A stretch of DNA of 21,386 nucleotides from Ophiothrix spiculata. Lineage: Eukaryota > Echinodermata > Ophiuroidea > Amphilepidida > Ophiotrichidae. Made by a program: the position numbers and the translations under genes. Positions 18,865-21,386 of this stretch are shown one piece after another. Below the pieces are notes generated by a model, which did not search any database, was not told the DNA's origin, and saw only the letters and a program-made list of their open reading frames with translations. Each line of letters begins with the position of its first letter. Position 1 is the stretch's first letter. The DNA lies in NCBI GenBank assembly GCA_000969725.1, contig JXSR01S005785.1, one strand, 5' to 3'.

Positions 18865-19306
18865 GAGTATCGCCACTAGCAAGTCGGAAAAATAAGATAA
18901 CGGATGAGACAATTGGGAGTTACAAAAGCGTTCGAGCGGAAGAACATCGCGATAGATTTGGGGCAAACCTTTAGAAGAACACAGGAGAATTGCTTTCAAT
19001 AAATTACTTTGCATTACAAAAAATTTGGACTTTAGAGCCTCTAGAGTTATGCACTTTGCCATTTGTTCCTTCTATTCTTCTCTGCTTCTTAAGTTGTTGA
19101 AATCAGATATGACATACGTATTTTCATCTACGGGCAATATTACGAATAATACTAGTAGCAGAAAACTGATGCGATTCTTTAACACATGACGGGAGTGAGT
19201 TAAGTTTGATGAGTTAGATAGCTCTAAGCTTAAAGCACACTACGGCAATCAAATCAGACATACAACTCAATGACTGAATTTGCATGGTCAGATAACTGGG
19301 GAAACG
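18865..19306. repeat. Duplicated segment D, copy 3
   Basis: It is collinear with D1 and D2 and uninterrupted where D1 carries the SINE (GTATTTTCATCTACGGGCAA near 19119) and where D2 carries the GC-richer insert. A 69-codon open frame on the minus strand is broken by several stops in D1, so it is unlikely to be coding. Confidence 0.7.
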
Positions 19307-19449
19307 CACAGGTCAGGCACTATTCTTTTTCTCATCTTTTTCTTATTCAACGCATTGTGTGATATATTGAATTTTCTTACCGACTTCAATATATTACACC
19401 ATTTGTTGCATAAGAGAAGGAAGAGATAACGACTGGTGCCTGACCTGTG
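19307..19449. mobile_element. 143-bp foldback element
   Basis: CACAGGTCAGGCAC at 19307-19320 is the exact reverse complement of GTGCCTGACCTGTG at 19436-19449. Inward, the arms stay partly complementary for about 65 bp, ending in ATATATTGAA on the left and TTCAATATAT on the right around a ~13-bp loop. It lies at the right end of segment D copy 3, and D2 lacks it after the matching GAAACACA. A MITE-like insertion is likely. Confidence 0.75.
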
Positions 19450-19579
19450 TTCAAAGAACAATCAGAAAAGAATGAGAATAAAAATGACGCGTTTTTACAA
19501 CTATGTTTTTCATTAAAGGTTTGTAAAGTTCGCCAGATCTACTAACTGACATAACCCAGTGACAGAATCAAGTAATTTT

Positions 19580-20070
19580 TCCATCTTGGTAAAGCAGGTA
19601 ACTAAATTATTTTCTTCACGGAAATTTAGAATAACTTAATTCACATTTTAATTCTTAATAAAACTTTGCAAAATAGGTTCAAATTTTGATTCCCGAAACG
19701 TTTAATCGATCCTGGCCAAATCAACCAAAACTATTTTTTTCCTGTACACGCAATATCCGACTACCAATGGAAATTAATTTTCCCTTGCTTTTCTACCACT
19801 TAACCACATCAAATTTGTAACTCATCTTCCTTAAAATAATCGCCAGACAAGCCGTGTAACAACTGAAATGTGTTGATGCAATTATGCAACTCTTGTCTCG
19901 CGGGGCAGTGTCTTTTTTAGTGCATTACTCAATATAGGTGCATTCTGTCGAGTGAAGTTCAATTCTCTTAAGTGAAAAACAAGCATATTCCTTATTCCCT
20001 TGTCGGTCTGGCGGACACGATTCGGCCTTGTAAACTTCCTCCAGAGAGCCGCTTGACTATTATATTTGCC
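19580..20070. repeat. Duplicated segment E, copy 2
   Basis: This is the partner of 15655-15990, with the same short conserved blocks in the same order, including CGCCAGACAAGC at 19841, TGTCTCGCGGGGCAG near 19894 and GGCGGACAC at 20010-20018. On the left it includes a single diverged copy of the ~250-bp unit that is tandemly doubled ahead of copy 1. Confidence 0.7.
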
Positions 20071-20378
20071 AGTCTAAGAATGCTGAAACCGCTTTTGCTT
20101 TTTAGTTTGGAAATTTCAACAATTGTAATTCCGCGACACTTTGATCTATTTACCCAAGTTCTCCGTTTAAACAGTCTTTTTTGCCAAATCAAGTACGCCA
20201 TGACTTACTTTATGCAATATGCCTATTATTAATAAAATGAATAGTCCCACTACTAATTATGTATTTAGATCTAAAATGAGCATTTTTGTGGGAAAACAAA
20301 TTTGATTATTCAACATTTTAGAACTGATTTAAACTCTTTTATTGACCTGATTTTTTGTCAAAAATTGATGATAAATAA
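20071..20378. other. Spacer and 5' junction of the LINE
   Basis: No gene recognised. No endonuclease N-terminal sequence can be read in any frame just left of 20379, so the LINE is either truncated here or decayed. Confidence 0.5.
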
Positions 20379-21386
20379 ACCAACTTAAGTGATTATACCT
20401 TATACTTCAAGTGCAGAGGTGATGATAGAAACGGGGGCGGTGTCGTGATTTATGTAAGAAGTAGTATTCCATCTACTGAACTTGACATAAATGTCCCAAA
20501 CGATTTAGAATGTATTTGGGTGAGAGTGAGACCTCGACGCCTACCAAGAGATGTCTCTGCAATTGTCTTTTGTGCGGTTTACATAGTGACGAACTCTCCT
20601 TTGCAGCCTGCTCTGGAAGATCATCTTATCAGTGCTACGGATCATTTGCGCACCCGGTATCCGGACGTTGGTTTTGCCCTAATGGGTGATTTTAACCGCA
20701 TGAATGTTACTTCAGTCATACGTGGAAATGATCTTGAACAACTTGTGACATTCCCCACAAAAGGATGTGCGACCCTAGACCTACTCATGACCAACATCAA
20801 ATCTCACTACCAGGCTCCCTCCCCATACTCTCATATTGGCAAAAGTGATCACGCTTGCGTCTTATGGAAGCCTAAATTAAAGGTTTCTGACAATAAAATT
20901 AGGAGCAAAGTCACCCGTCCTTTTCCTGATGATAGAGTAAGAGCCTTTGGTAGATGGATTTTGAGTCAGTCATGGAGTGAGGTATATGGTGTCAATGGTA
21001 CTCAAAATAAGACTTATGGCATGTACTCTGTGTTAAATAAAGGTATTGATATTTATGTCCCTCTGAAGCATACTAAAACACACAAAACTAACAAACCATG
21101 GATAACTTCTAAAGTTAAAAACCTCATACACAAACGACAATCACCTTTTGCAGCTAATCTACAGTCTGAGTGGCGTCAGTTAAGAAACAAAGTCAAAAGG
21201 GAAATTGAGAAAGCAAAGACTTACTACTATGCTAACAGAGTTCGCAATTTAAAAACGGTGAATCCTTGTAATTGGTATAAGTCTCTTAAGTTTATGCTGA
21301 ACCAGAACAATAATGACTTAAGCATGGACATACCAGGTATTGACAATTACAACCATAAAGCCATGGCAAATGCCATCAATGACAAA
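20379..21386 (+). CDS. LINE ORF2, CR1/L2-like: endonuclease C-part and linker, partial
   Basis: This 336-codon frame is uninterrupted to the window edge. It encodes the later part of an apurinic-like (EEP) endonuclease followed by the linker that precedes reverse transcriptase. Visible family marks are RNGGGVVIYVR (about residues 16-26), IWVRVRPRRLPRD, the GDFN catalytic motif (20685-20696), the TLDLLMTN strand-loop and the final SDH (20844-20852). Then comes KPWIT with a basic helix, KREIEKAKTYYYANRV, and NPCNWYKSLK, typical of the pre-RT region. The start is a frame opening after a TAA at 20376-20378, not a true start codon: roughly 80 N-terminal endonuclease residues are missing, as in a 5'-truncated insertion. 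Reverse transcriptase would lie beyond the window. Placement in CR1/L2 versus related Jockey-superfamily clades is by eye. Confidence 0.9.

Noticed and set aside
18853..19062. 69-codon minus-strand protein in segment D copy 3
   Set aside because: The aligned region of D1 has several stops in the same frame.
19992..20232. Open frames on both strands over segment E copy 2
   Set aside because: Copy 1 does not keep either frame beyond a short central part, so coding is not supported.

Overview
The window looks like AT-rich, repeat-rich, non-coding or intronic DNA from an animal genome, most likely a marine invertebrate. The supporting signs are a LINE-type non-LTR retrotransposon, tRNA-headed SINEs, a Tc1/mariner-style inverted-repeat element with TA target duplication, several foldback elements, and splice-like signals instead of operon structure. 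I see no bacterial-type gene, no rRNA, no functional tRNA and no CRISPR array. A mollusc or similar host is only a guess from repeat style.

Left part (1-10.6 kb): it opens with a short array built from a ~19-bp motif, one copy of which is inverted. After that, two anonymous sequence families (here A and B) each occur three times in diverged form: A at ~200-620, ~4010-5235 and ~10190-10625; B at ~2085-3110, ~5255-5835 and ~8600-9640. The order A-B-A-B-B-A is what an old tandem segmental duplication with one lost A copy would leave. Copy A2 is split by an ~825-bp element with terminal inverted repeats and a TA duplication, which itself contains a 262-bp inverted-repeat unit. A second, truncated copy of that element lies at 6781-7000 and is interrupted by the 3' end of a minus-strand LINE.

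Middle part (10.6-16 kb): this holds the best hint of a host gene. It is a possible minus-strand 5' gene end with a GC-box-containing region near 11.1-11.3 kb, a start codon followed by a good splice donor at 10967-10931, and a 123-bp exon candidate at 10044-9922 that stays in frame when joined. Farther right are a ~450-bp tandem duplication, a 155-bp near-palindrome, a tRNA-derived SINE inserted into a duplicated block, and two smaller tandem duplications.

Right part (16-21.4 kb): a second tRNA-like SINE head, a cluster of repeated AATAGCGT motifs, and a second diverged copy of parts of the middle block (C, D and E segments at 18.4-20.1 kb), one of them split by a 143-bp foldback. The window ends in the only long open frame, 336 codons of a 5'-truncated CR1/L2-like LINE ORF2 (endonuclease part and linker) that runs off the edge.

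The main biological content is therefore layered repeats. Because diverged duplicates survive, several insertions can be dated relative to the duplication and their boundaries read directly.
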